NCBI GenBank assembly: GCA_016209205.1 | Contig: JACQWQ010000051.1 | Location: 1 to 45,374, forward strand | DNA from: Chloroflexota bacterium | GTDB lineage: Bacteria > Chloroflexota > Anaerolineae > UBA4142 > SHND01 | Length of the DNA: 45,374 nucleotides | Direction: 5' to 3' | In this document: positions 32,399 to 40,785 of the stretch, piece after piece | Numbering within the stretch: the stretch's first letter is position 1 | Layout: every line of letters starts with the position of its first letter | Translations under genes and position numbers: made by a program | The notes under the pieces: generated by a model | Databases searched by the model: none | Told to the model about the DNA's origin: nothing | The model's input: the letters and a program-made list of their open reading frames with translations, nothing else

Positions 32399-32863
32399 AT
32401 GGCAGAAGTTGCACCATCCGCAGGTGGCGGCGGCGGGCGAAGATTCTTGCTGATTATCGGCGGTCTAGCCGCCCTGTTGATACTTGGCTTTGTGGTTCTC
32501 GGGGCGCTCTTTGTGTTGCCGGGGCTTTTTGGCGGCGGCGACCAAACCGCAGCGCTGCCGACCGCAACGGCGACGCGCATTGTCATCCCGCCGACGTTTA
32601 CCCGTACGCCCTTGCCGACACAAACCGTTGTCGTCGTCGCACAAGCCACTACCGCTCCGACAGACACCGCCACACCCGAGCCGAGTCCCGAAACCGCGAC
32701 GCCGATTCCGATTACAGCGACGCCGATTCCAATTACGGCGACACCTTCGGCAGATACCAGTTTACCCGATACCGGTGGGGGTGAAGACTTGCTGGTGTTG
32801 TTCGGCGGCGGGTTGCTGCTCTTGGGCGTCATCGTCGTCGTGCGCCGGATGCGTTCGGCATAA
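32399..32863 (+). CDS. Small surface protein with LPXTG-type sorting signal
   Basis: 154 residues: a short Gly-rich cytoplasmic start, a membrane helix (about 15-40, RFLLIIGGLAALLILGFVVL), a Pro/Thr-rich exported segment (50-115), and a C-terminal LPDTGG motif (about 121-126) followed by a hydrophobic helix (129-147) and a basic tail (RRMRSA). This three-part end matches a sortase recognition signal. No sortase gene is in the window. The SD GAGG lies 5 nt before the ATG. It is the last gene of the DUF6754 run; a terminator follows at 32968. It could tether the complex to the cell envelope. Confidence 0.75.
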   Translation: MAEVAPSAGGGGGRRFLLIIGGLAALLILGFVVLGALFVLPGLFGGGDQTAALPTATATRIVIPPTFTRTPLPTQTVVVVAQATTAPTDTATPEPSPETATPIPITATPIPITATPSADTSLPDTGGGEDLLVLFGGGLLLLGVIVVVRRMRSA

Positions 32864-32967
32864 ACACGCGATTCTGCGGATCATCGAAACGAACCTTTTG
32901 GAAGGTGGCAAGAACTTGCTGCCGCGATACTTTACGCCCTGAAAAAAAACGCGGGCGCCAAGGCGAG

Positions 32968-33001
32968 ACCTGATAGAATTATTTTCTATCAGGTTTTTTT
33001 A
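32968..33001 (+). terminator. Terminator after the DUF6754 cluster
   Basis: Nine-bp stem ACCTGATAG (32968-32976)/CTATCAGGT (32986-32994), 9-nt loop, followed by eight T. Confidence 0.88.
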
Positions 33002-33033
33002 TCGGCGCGCGCGGTCCCCCAGACCCCAATGTT

Positions 33034-33118
33034 GGCGAATGAGTTGCACTCATTCGCCCAAGTGGTGTCGGAGTTCAACTCCGAAAACCGGCGGGAACAC
33101 GAGTACAACTCGTGTTCC
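33034..33118. repeat. Three compact hairpins with a shared core
   Basis: GGCGAATGAGT-TGC-ACTCATTCGCC (33034-33058), TCGGAGTTCAACTCCGA (33068-33084) and GGAACACGAGT-ACA-ACTCGTGTTCC (33094-33118). All share GAGT..ACTC around the centre while the outer arms differ and stay perfectly complementary. Confidence 0.85.
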
Positions 33119-33174
33119 AACTGACTCGTGAGGGTCTTGCATTCGCCCCCCTTCTCAAGACCAAGCGAGTGCAA

Positions 33175-33180
33175 TATAAT
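33175..33180 (+). promoter_or_regulatory. -10 box of the first CHAT gene
   Basis: A perfect TATAAT lies 30 nt before ATG 33211. A -35 candidate (TTCTCA, 33152) is weak. A leader of about 23 nt is expected. Confidence 0.5.
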
Positions 33181-33210
33181 GACAGAAAATCCTCCTTCTC
33201 CGAGTTCACC

Positions 33211-35244
33211 ATGACACTCCAATATGACGACTTTGATCTAGCCATCCAGAAACAAGATTCCGGTTACCGGGCGCGCGTTCTAAATTCGCCGGGCGGACAG
33301 GGCAGTACGAATTTCACACTGCCGTTCAGCGAAATGGAAATCGAAAATCTTTTGCTCAAAATGGGGCACGTGCGCGGCACGCGGCGCGGGCGTGATTCCT
33401 CGCAAATGGAGGCGGCAAAAAAATTTGGCGGGGCGTTATTTCGCGCCGTGTTTGCGGATGACGTCGGGCGTTGTTGGCAATCGAGTACCAGCACGGCGGC
33501 AAGCAAGGAAAATGGTTTGCGTCTGCGTTTGCGTTTGAGCGACGCCGCCGAACTCGCCAATTTGCCGTGGGAATTTTTATACGACCCCTCACTCGACCGT
33601 TTTTTCAATCATTCCGTCGAAACGCCGTTGGTGCGTTTTCTCGATCTGCCTTCGCCGCCGCGTCCGTTCAAGACCACACTGCCGCTCAAGCTTTTGGTGA
33701 TGATTTCGTTGCCGGAAGATGAGGAAGCGTTGGCAGCGGAACAAGAATGGAGAAATCTCAAACAGGCGGTGGAGGAATTGGAAGGGCGCGGTTTGATTGT
33801 CGTCGAACGGATTGACGATGCCACGTTGGCTGCCTTGCAGACGCGCTTGCGGCGCGGGGTGTATCACATTTTTCATTATGTGGGGCACGGCGCGTTTGAC
33901 GTGGAACGCAACGAAAGTGTCTTGCTGTTCGAGGGCGCGCAAGGACGCGCGAAAAAAATTGGGGGACAAATGTTGGGCACGCTGCTGCGCGATCACAAAT
34001 CCCTGCGCCTCGTCGTGCTGAACGCGTGTGAAGGTGGACGAGCGGCGCTGGACGACCCGTTCAGCGGCGTCGCACAAAATCTGATTCGGCAAGGAATTCC
34101 CGCCGTCGTCGCGATGCAGTTCGCGATTAGCGATGATGCCGCGCTCAAATTGTCGAGTGAGTTTTACAAAGCGCTCGCCGATAATTATCCGATTGATGCG
34201 GCAGTGTCCGAAGCGCGCAAGGCGATTTATTTGGACGGGAACGAAGTGGAATGGGCGACGCCCGTGCTCTATTCCCGCGCGCCAGACGGCGTGATTTTTG
34301 ATTTGAAAGGTGCGCCAGCTGCGCCAGAGACCAAACCTGCACAAATCACTGACCAACCGAAAAAAACAATTCCTGCGGCGCAGACCGAAACGCTTGCCTT
34401 TGACGTGTTGATGCAGCGCGCGGAACGTTTGGGCACTCAAGGCGAGCGCATTCTCGCCGACACACCGGTCGAGCAAGAGGCGTGGCTGCCAAAATTCCAA
34501 GAAGCATTTGACTATTTGGAGCGCGCGCAGAAATTGCAGCCGGACAATCCGCGCGTGTTGTACGCACTGGCGCAAGTGCGTGCGCGTCTCGTTCCGCCTG
34601 ACCTCGCGACGGCGCGCACATTGGCGCGCCGCGTAGAGGATTTGCTCGACGGCGCGACGGACGCACAAGAAAAACGGCTGCTCGCGGACGCTTATTTTTT
34701 GCACGCCACGCTGGGCGAGCCGCCGAATGGAAATCTATTGACCCGCGCCGGAAATTTGTATTTGGGCTTGAACGATTTAGAGATGACCGGGCTGATCCGA
34801 AAAATCATGAAACGTCTCGAGAATCCCAATTACTTGATATTTACAGATTTGTACGGCAAGCCGGATGTGCGGTTTCGTTCCGCAGAGGTTCAAGCGCAAG
34901 CTGCGGCGCCCGTCGCCATAGAACCAAAATCCGGAGACTTGTCCGCAGTCCTTTTCAATCCCGTCGGCAGATGGAATTTTCAGGTACAAGACGAGACCGA
35001 AAGCCGTATGGTTGTCGAGCTGTTCCCAAACGGCACGTTCCAAATGGCGCAGCAAGTTGGGTTATATCAAGTGCCCATCAATGGCGCCTGGTCGTTCAAT
35101 GCGCTCACGCAAAACTTGACTCTGTCAGGCGTCGTCAACACTTTCCAATCGCTTGCGCTCAACCTGACCATCACACCTCTCGCAAGCGGCGCATTCACCG
35201 CGACCGGCGCGGATGGCGTTTCGTACATATTGACGCGCGCATAG
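33211..35244 (+). CDS. CHAT-domain protease with helical-repeat and C-terminal beta domain
   Basis: 677 residues. CHAT (caspase-like) domain at about 120-365; catalytic His in HYVGHG (about 226) and Cys in VVLNACEGG (about 273) are both present, along with the usual DAVSEARKAIY helix. A linker, a TPR-like helical segment (about 400-545: FQEAFDYLERAQKLQPDNPRVLYALAQ) and a C-terminal beta-rich domain (about 570-677, VGRWNFQVQDETESRMVVEL) follow. CHAT proteases cut specific partner proteins and often act in defence or stress circuits. No effector such as a gasdermin or a NACHT ATPase is adjacent; the second CHAT gene is 188 nt downstream. The start at 33211 (MTLQYDDFDL) gives a natural domain edge; an open frame upstream overlaps the hairpins. 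Confidence 0.9.
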   Translation: MTLQYDDFDLAIQKQDSGYRARVLNSPGGQGSTNFTLPFSEMEIENLLLKMGHVRGTRRGRDSSQMEAAKKFGGALFRAVFADDVGRCWQSSTSTAASKENGLRLRLRLSDAAELANLPWEFLYDPSLDRFFNHSVETPLVRFLDLPSPPRPFKTTLPLKLLVMISLPEDEEALAAEQEWRNLKQAVEELEGRGLIVVERIDDATLAALQTRLRRGVYHIFHYVGHGAFDVERNESVLLFEGAQGRAKKIGGQMLGTLLRDHKSLRLVVLNACEGGRAALDDPFSGVAQNLIRQGIPAVVAMQFAISDDAALKLSSEFYKALADNYPIDAAVSEARKAIYLDGNEVEWATPVLYSRAPDGVIFDLKGAPAAPETKPAQITDQPKKTIPAAQTETLAFDVLMQRAERLGTQGERILADTPVEQEAWLPKFQEAFDYLERAQKLQPDNPRVLYALAQVRARLVPPDLATARTLARRVEDLLDGATDAQEKRLLADAYFLHATLGEPPNGNLLTRAGNLYLGLNDLEMTGLIRKIMKRLENPNYLIFTDLYGKPDVRFRSAEVQAQAAAPVAIEPKSGDLSAVLFNPVGRWNFQVQDETESRMVVELFPNGTFQMAQQVGLYQVPINGAWSFNALTQNLTLSGVVNTFQSLALNLTITPLASGAFTATGADGVSYILTRA

Positions 35245-35432
35245 CAGGTCGCAGGTCTCAAGTCGCAGGTCTTACGTCACAAATCGCAGGTCTCACATTT
35301 CACCCTTGATTGCATTCAGGGCAGGCAGTTTCATCCTTCACGTTGTTCGGAACAGGCAGTTTGACGTTTCAGGTATCACGTTTCACGTTTCGTATTGTGC
35401 ATTGTGCATTCTGCATTGATCGGAGCTCTCCC
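35245..35432. repeat. Heptamer arrays between the two CHAT genes
   Basis: GTCGCAG/GTCTCAA-type units (35245-35306) are followed by GTTTCAC- and ATTGTGC-type units (35355-35420), ending close to ATG 35433. No separate promoter is obvious. Confidence 0.8.
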
Positions 35433-37616
35433 ATGCCCATCTCTCCAAATGAAATCAACCCCAATTGGCGCGATTTTCCGCCCACCGCTCAAGTCGGCGA
35501 GGTGCATTTCAACATTCCGCGCGATGCGCGGCGCATCCTCTGGATTGTCGTCCCGCTGGAAAATGAAATGTTTGCCGTGTTCAAATACGGTGACTTGATT
35601 CAAGCGGTCAAAGATTTCACGCAAGCCGATGAACCGCGCGCGGCGATGCTGAATCTCGTCCTCCAAGACCTGCCCGGTTTTTTGTCGCGCTATGCGCGTC
35701 CGGCGGTAGACCGAGAGACCGGCGACATTTACACCATCCGCGAAACATGGAATGCATTGAGCGATCCACCGTTGGTCGTCTTGTCAAACGGCGCAATCAT
35801 TGGCGTTTTGAAATCCGGGCGGCGCGGCGGCGACGAGGACGCGGACTGGTTCGGCAATCTCGGCATGGCGCAGGCGAACGGCGGCGATGAGCCGAAAAAT
35901 GGGGGGGGTGAAATTCCCGTAACGGGGGAGGAGGACGACAAGCCCAAGTCAGGCGGCAAACTCGAAGCCAAAGATGCCAAGCCCACCGCGCCCGCGCGCA
36001 AAATCAATGTGCGCTTTGAGCCGCCCGAACAAAAAGATTCGCCGCTGCAAAAGGACGAGACCTACACGCTGGTGTTTAGCGTGGATTTGGAAAAACTTGC
36101 CCAAGCGATCGCTGCCGCCGATTTGGACGAGACGCGCTTTTTCCCGCCCAACGTGGAACAAGTGGATATTTTCGTGCAGCTCCTCAGCGACGATTTTGAA
36201 ATCCTCACCCAGCCGCAAAAATTGATTGTGCCGCGCGCGGGCAAATCAAAAAATCGCGCGCGCTTTGACATCGTTCCCCAAAAGAACGGCGTCGGCGAAA
36301 TCACTGCCGTGTTCTCGAAAGACGGGAACGCGGTGCAAGCCATGACGCTACAATTGAATGTCGGCGTGCCGGGGCAACCCGCTTTCGCGGGCAGCGAAAC
36401 GTTGGGACGCCCCATAGATTCGGCGGGCGCGGCGCAAGCGCGCGGTTTGACGTTGTGGATTGATTACAAGGGCGAAGGGTTCCAAGTCAATGTGCTCGAC
36501 CCCGAAGGCACAACCTCGTTTCTCATCCCGCTGCAATTGCACGAACTCCAGCAAGCCATCAACGATGCGCGTGCGGTGTTGAATGAAATCGTGGATTGGC
36601 GCGTGAATGACGAACCCGTGTATCAGACCGGCATTGACATACCCGCGGTGGTCAATCAGGCCACGCTGCCGAAACTTGCCGAAGCCGGTTACCTGTTGTT
36701 CCAAACCATCTTTATGCACTTTGGCTTGGACGACACCGGGCGCGCGTTTGCGGCGCGGCTGCGCGCGTTGGCAACCCAAGAGACGCTCAAGATCCAAATC
36801 ATTTCCAAACAAATGCTGCTGCCGTGGGGCATTTTGTATCTCGCGGAAATTTTCGACCCCGACAATATCAAGCCCGAACTTTTTCTCGGACTCGGGCACA
36901 TTATCGAGCACGCGCCAATGCAGCCCAAGATGGATTTTGCCCACCACATCGCCAGCCAGCCGCAGCTCACCGTGAGTTTGAATCTCAATCCAGAGATTGA
37001 CGCGCAAATGAATTTCCCGCTAATCAAGAATCAAAAAAAATACTGGGACACTCTCAAACAGCAAAAACCAATCCAGCTGGTCACGCGGACGAACGGCAGT
37101 GATGTGCTGAATGCCTTTGCGAATGCGAAAACGCCTGATCAAATCACTTATTTCTATTGTCACGCCGTCTCGCGCGCGCTGGGCGAAGTGGACCCCAAGA
37201 CGCATAAAAAATACACGCCCGATGATTCGATGCTGCAATTTGGCGCGAACCAAGCCGTCACCTTCAAAGATTTTCGGCTGCGCGCGCCGAACAGCATTCG
37301 TCTCGACGCGGCGCCGTTGATTTTCCTCAATGCGTGCGAATCCGCCGAACTTTCGCCGGTGCTCTACAACGGTTTCATGCCGTACTTTGTGGACAAGGGC
37401 GCGCGCGGCATGATTGGCGCCGAATGTCCCGTGCCCGCGTTTTTCGCGGCGGATTGGGCGCAGAAATTTTTCGACCGCTTTTTACGCGGGCAGCCGCTCG
37501 GCGAAATTTTCCTCGAAATGCGCCGCGATTATTTCTACAACCACCGTAACATTTTGGGCTTGCTGTACGCGGTGTACTGCAACGCGGATACGCGCGTGGA
37601 ACCCGCGCTCGCATAG
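35433..37616 (+). CDS. Second CHAT-domain protease
   Basis: 727 residues. N-terminal alpha/beta region (1-120), an acidic/Lys-rich linker (about 135-190, coded in part by a run of eight G), a beta-sandwich domain (about 195-315, YTLVFSVDLEKLAQAI and KLIVPRAGKSKN), and a C-terminal CHAT domain (about 340-727). Catalytic His is in YFYCHAVS (about 577) and Cys in FLNACESAEL (about 635). The CHAT domain is at the C-terminus here but N-terminal in the preceding gene, so the two are not simple duplicates. Being adjacent and co-directional, one may process or recruit the other. The start at ATG 35433 is preceded by GGAGCTCTCCC; upstream frame is heptamer repeat. It ends one base before the 113-bp hairpin units. 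Confidence 0.9.
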   Translation: MPISPNEINPNWRDFPPTAQVGEVHFNIPRDARRILWIVVPLENEMFAVFKYGDLIQAVKDFTQADEPRAAMLNLVLQDLPGFLSRYARPAVDRETGDIYTIRETWNALSDPPLVVLSNGAIIGVLKSGRRGGDEDADWFGNLGMAQANGGDEPKNGGGEIPVTGEEDDKPKSGGKLEAKDAKPTAPARKINVRFEPPEQKDSPLQKDETYTLVFSVDLEKLAQAIAAADLDETRFFPPNVEQVDIFVQLLSDDFEILTQPQKLIVPRAGKSKNRARFDIVPQKNGVGEITAVFSKDGNAVQAMTLQLNVGVPGQPAFAGSETLGRPIDSAGAAQARGLTLWIDYKGEGFQVNVLDPEGTTSFLIPLQLHELQQAINDARAVLNEIVDWRVNDEPVYQTGIDIPAVVNQATLPKLAEAGYLLFQTIFMHFGLDDTGRAFAARLRALATQETLKIQIISKQMLLPWGILYLAEIFDPDNIKPELFLGLGHIIEHAPMQPKMDFAHHIASQPQLTVSLNLNPEIDAQMNFPLIKNQKKYWDTLKQQKPIQLVTRTNGSDVLNAFANAKTPDQITYFYCHAVSRALGEVDPKTHKKYTPDDSMLQFGANQAVTFKDFRLRAPNSIRLDAAPLIFLNACESAELSPVLYNGFMPYFVDKGARGMIGAECPVPAFFAADWAQKFFDRFLRGQPLGEIFLEMRRDYFYNHRNILGLLYAVYCNADTRVEPALA

Positions 37617-37925
37617 AGACCTTCGATGGTTTTTCCGATGCACGGCATCGGGCGCGGACGCGACACGATGCGCGGAAGGTGAAAAAACCTCGAAGGTCTC
37701 GCACACGCGCGTTATTCGACATCAGCGCAAGACCTTCGATGGTTTTTCCGATGCACGACATCGGACGCGGACGCGACACGATGCGCGGAGGATGAGTAAA
37801 CCTCGAAGGTCTCGGCGCACGCGCGTTATGCGACATCCTCGCAAGACCTTCGATGGTTTTTCCGATGCACGGCATCGGACGCGGACGCGACACGATGCGC
37901 GGAGGGTGAAAAACCTCGAAGGTCT
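37617..37925. repeat. Three tandem ~113-bp hairpin units
   Basis: Units start at 37617, 37730 and 37844 with AGACCTTCGATGGTTTTTCC and close with CCTCGAAGGTCT, forming an outer stem of about 17 bp with one bulge; inside is CCGATGC/GCATCGG. Spacers between units share CGCGCGTTAT and CGACATC. The array fills the gap between convergent genes and may end both transcripts. Confidence 0.9.
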
Positions 37926-37950
37926 TGTACCTCAAGGCGCGTTTTTTCTT

Positions 37951-39288
37951 TCACGGCTGCACTTCGTACGCGCCGATGTCGCATTTGGGTTTGCCGTTGC
38001 CGTCGCCGTCGGCGGGGCGCGGTTTGCCGCGTTGATCTTGGCGCAAGGACTTGTTTTGGTTCTCGGTGCATTTCGCAACGGGAATGTAATCAATCGCAAC
38101 ACTGCCGCTTTGTAACGCCTCGGTGGGCGTGGGACCGCCGTTATTGGCTATTCCGCCGATGCCCGACGAAATGCCGAGAATCGTCGTGGCGTCGGCATTG
38201 AGCGTACAGCCGCTCGCGCCGAAAATGAGATTATAGCCCTGCGAGTTCAAGACGCCTTCGCAATCGTCAGATACGACACCAACGCGGTTCAGATCGAGCA
38301 GCGAATTTTTGAGATGGACCATGCCGCCGCCTGTATTCAAGATGCCGCCCGCGCTCGCACCGCTCGGCGCGCCGTTCTCGGCAATCGTGACATTGAACAG
38401 GTTGAGTGTGCCGCCCGCATTGTAAATCGCGCCGCCTTCGACGTACGCCGTGTTCGCGGCAAGCGTGCTGTTGAGCAGCGTGATCGTTCCACCGCTGTTG
38501 CGAATCGCGCCGCCTTCATTCGACTCGTCGTGAAAGAACGTGCTGGCGTTGATGAAAACAGGTCCCTCGTTGTACAGACCACCGCCGTAGCCCGCGTTAA
38601 AGTTCGCCGAGTTGCTCGTGACAAAGCTTTTGATGAGTTTGAGCGTGCCCTGATTCCCGATCCCGCCGCCCGCGAGTCCGCTATAGTTGCCTGTACCAAC
38701 GGTAGTTCTTTTAAGTGTGAGCGTGCCGGCATTCAGAATGCCGCCGCCGGTGAACGTGGCAACGTTGCCGGTGACAACGCCGTTGTTCAAAGTGAGTTTG
38801 GCGCCGCTGGCGACGAGAACGCCGCCGCCGGATGTGGGCGCGACGCCGTTGGTAATCGTGATCCCCGAAATTTTGGTTTTGCCGCTGACGAGGTGAAGAA
38901 CGCGATCCAGTGAATTGGCATCTATCGTCGTCTTGGCTGCGCCCGCGCCTTTCAGCACAAGGTTCGCCGTAATGTCAAGATCGCCGCTGGCGTCGTTGTC
39001 TTCATTTTGTCCCGCGATGCTCAGGATGTACTTGCCCGCGGGCGCCACAATCGTATTGCCGCCCAGCGCGTTGTTTTCCATGATCGCCGCCCGCAGTGTG
39101 CATTTTTTCGACGGCGTACTTGTACAGTTGCCGTCGCCGGGATTGGCATCCACCTCGTCGAGCACGCTGTTCACCGTGAACGTTGCGCTTGACGGTGCGC
39201 GCGGTGGCGCCGCATTCGCTTGAGTGAATGTGCACGCGAGCAGCAGCGCCGCGCCCAAACTGAAAGCGATCGTCCATTTGCCTTGCAT
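37951..39288 (-). CDS. Secreted CSLREA-type beta-helix protein (1)
   Basis: 445 residues. Signal peptide 1-26 (WTIAFSLGAALLLACTF, cleavage near ANA|APP). After it comes the CSLREA-type N-terminal domain (about 34-75: FTVNSVLDEVDANPGDGNC, CTLRAAIMENNAL), then a parallel beta-helix (about 75-390) with repeats such as GGGVLVASGAKLTLNNGVV and GGAIYNAGGTLNLFNVTI. A C-terminal Cys-containing block, QRGKPRPADGDGNGKPKCD..AYE, is the usual end of this family. Such proteins are exported and probably bind or decorate surface glycans; no active site is known to me. ATG 39288 follows GGAGG at 5 nt. The end sequence recurs almost unchanged in the two other family members here. Confidence 0.88.
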   Translation of the reverse strand: MQGKWTIAFSLGAALLLACTFTQANAAPPRAPSSATFTVNSVLDEVDANPGDGNCTSTPSKKCTLRAAIMENNALGGNTIVAPAGKYILSIAGQNEDNDASGDLDITANLVLKGAGAAKTTIDANSLDRVLHLVSGKTKISGITITNGVAPTSGGGVLVASGAKLTLNNGVVTGNVATFTGGGILNAGTLTLKRTTVGTGNYSGLAGGGIGNQGTLKLIKSFVTSNSANFNAGYGGGLYNEGPVFINASTFFHDESNEGGAIRNSGGTITLLNSTLAANTAYVEGGAIYNAGGTLNLFNVTIAENGAPSGASAGGILNTGGGMVHLKNSLLDLNRVGVVSDDCEGVLNSQGYNLIFGASGCTLNADATTILGISSGIGGIANNGGPTPTEALQSGSVAIDYIPVAKCTENQNKSLRQDQRGKPRPADGDGNGKPKCDIGAYEVQP

Positions 39289-39331
39289 ACATTCCTCCAA
39301 CGACTATCAGACTTCCCGAAATAAGATTTTC

Positions 39332-39424
39332 GACAGGATTTACAGGAGGAACAGGATTTTTTCAACTTACTTTTGCTGCGATGGAATTCATCGCCATAAT
39401 CCTGTAAATCCTGTTAATCCTGTC
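39332..39424. repeat. Inverted pair of 9-bp repeats between CSLREA genes
   Basis: GACAGGATT/TACAGGA.. units (39332-39358) and the complementary AATCCTGTAAATCCTGTTAATC series (39398-39424) can form a stem of about 27 bp with minor mismatches in the transcript between two genes of the operon. Confidence 0.8.
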
Positions 39425-39426
39425 TA

Positions 39427-40785
39427 TCACGGCTGCACTTCGTACGCGCCGATGTCGCATTTCGCTTTGCCGTTGCCGTCGCCGTCGGCGGGGCGCGGTT
39501 TGCCGCGTTGATCCACCGTGAGCGCGCCATTGCCACCGCCCCACGTGCAATAGTTGACGGGAATGGCGTCAAGCGCTTCGCTCGTGGATTGCAGAGCCAT
39601 CGTCGGCGTCGGTCCGCCGTTGTTTGCCAAATTTTGTAAATCGGCGTGGATGCCGGTTTGTGTGCTCGGATCGGATGAGAGGTTGCAGCCGTTCGGATTG
39701 TAGATGAGGTTATAACTCTGCGATGTAAATGTGCCCTCACAATCATCGGGCAAGTTAAAATCGAGGATCGTATTTTTCAAGTTCGCGTTTTCGAATTGCG
39801 CCACATAGATGCCGCCCGCTGTACCGCCGACACCTGCCGTGTTGCTCGCGAAGGTCGCATTGTAAAAAGCGAAATCTTCGATGATGCTGCTGTCGTACAC
39901 GCCGCCGCCTTCGCCCGTACCACCCGAGCCGAGATTGGCGTGATTGTAAGCGATGGTGCTGTTTAATACGTAGCCACCGGTGTAGGTGTAAATGCCGCCG
40001 CCCTCGCACGCCTTGTTATTATCCACCGTGCTTGCGACGATAAAGACATCCAATCGAACATCCGCGAGATCGGCGGCGAAAATGCCGCCGCCCTGATCCG
40101 CACAATTGTAACTGATGCGCGACTGCGAAATGTACGCGCCATAGCCGACAAAGATGCCGCCGCCTTGCTGCGCCTGGTTGGCGCAATAGTTGTACCAGAC
40201 CGAAGAACCCTTGACGATCACATTTCCGCCGCCATATATTCCACTGCCATTGCCCGCCTGATTGCTGGTAATGATGCTGTTTTGAAGCTTCAGTTTCCCA
40301 CCCGGTTCCACTTTGATGCCGCCGCCATTTTCAGCGGTCGCGCCATTCTGAATGGTTACGCGCGAAATTTTTGTCTTGTGAAAAAGATCAAACACACGAT
40401 CGTTTTTGGCGCCGTCAATGATGGTCTTGGCTCTGCCCGCGCCTCGAAGCGTCAAGCGCGCCAGCACGTCGAGGTCGCCGCGCGCCCCATTGTTTTCGGA
40501 AGGTTCCGCAGGATCGCCGAGCGTGAGGATGTACGTGCCCGCGGGCAAACGGATAAGGTTGCCGCCGCGCAGCGCGTTGTTTTCCATAATCGCCGCGCGC
40601 AGCGTACATTTCCGCGAGGGTGTGCTGCGACATTTCCCATCACCCGGCGCGGCGTCAATTTCGTCAAGCGTACTATTCACCGCAAAGGTCATGCCGCTTG
40701 TGGCGCGCGCTCGGGCAGTGCGTGCACTCATCGTCAAAGCCGACACACTCAACATGACAAGAAATATCGCCGTGAGAATTTTCAT
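39427..40785 (-). CDS. Secreted CSLREA-type beta-helix protein (2)
   Basis: 452 residues. Signal peptide about 1-26 (MKILTAIFLVMLSVSALTMS, ARA cleavage). CSLREA-type domain (about 32-75: FAVNSTLDEIDAAPGDGKC, CTLRAAIMENNALRGG), beta-helix (75-400) rich in Asn and Gly with Tyr/Cys-containing turns (NNKACEGGGIYTYTGGYVLN), and the family C-terminus QRGKPRPADGDGNGKAKCD. The ATG at 40785 has GAGGAG 7 nt upstream and gives a clear signal peptide, so I reject the longer open frame to 41004. Similar in length and layout to the two other CSLREA proteins, so probably a local gene family from duplication. Confidence 0.88.
   Translation of the reverse strand: MKILTAIFLVMLSVSALTMSARTARARATSGMTFAVNSTLDEIDAAPGDGKCRSTPSRKCTLRAAIMENNALRGGNLIRLPAGTYILTLGDPAEPSENNGARGDLDVLARLTLRGAGRAKTIIDGAKNDRVFDLFHKTKISRVTIQNGATAENGGGIKVEPGGKLKLQNSIITSNQAGNGSGIYGGGNVIVKGSSVWYNYCANQAQQGGGIFVGYGAYISQSRISYNCADQGGGIFAADLADVRLDVFIVASTVDNNKACEGGGIYTYTGGYVLNSTIAYNHANLGSGGTGEGGGVYDSSIIEDFAFYNATFASNTAGVGGTAGGIYVAQFENANLKNTILDFNLPDDCEGTFTSQSYNLIYNPNGCNLSSDPSTQTGIHADLQNLANNGGPTPTMALQSTSEALDAIPVNYCTWGGGNGALTVDQRGKPRPADGDGNGKAKCDIGAYEVQP

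Noticed and set aside
33589..34704. Long open frame (371 codons) opposite the first CHAT gene
   Set aside because: The plus-strand frame has intact catalytic motifs; the reverse frame is compositionally biased and motif-free.
37617..37925. CRISPR array
   Set aside because: Three units of 113 bp with conserved internal sequence; no short repeats with unique spacers.
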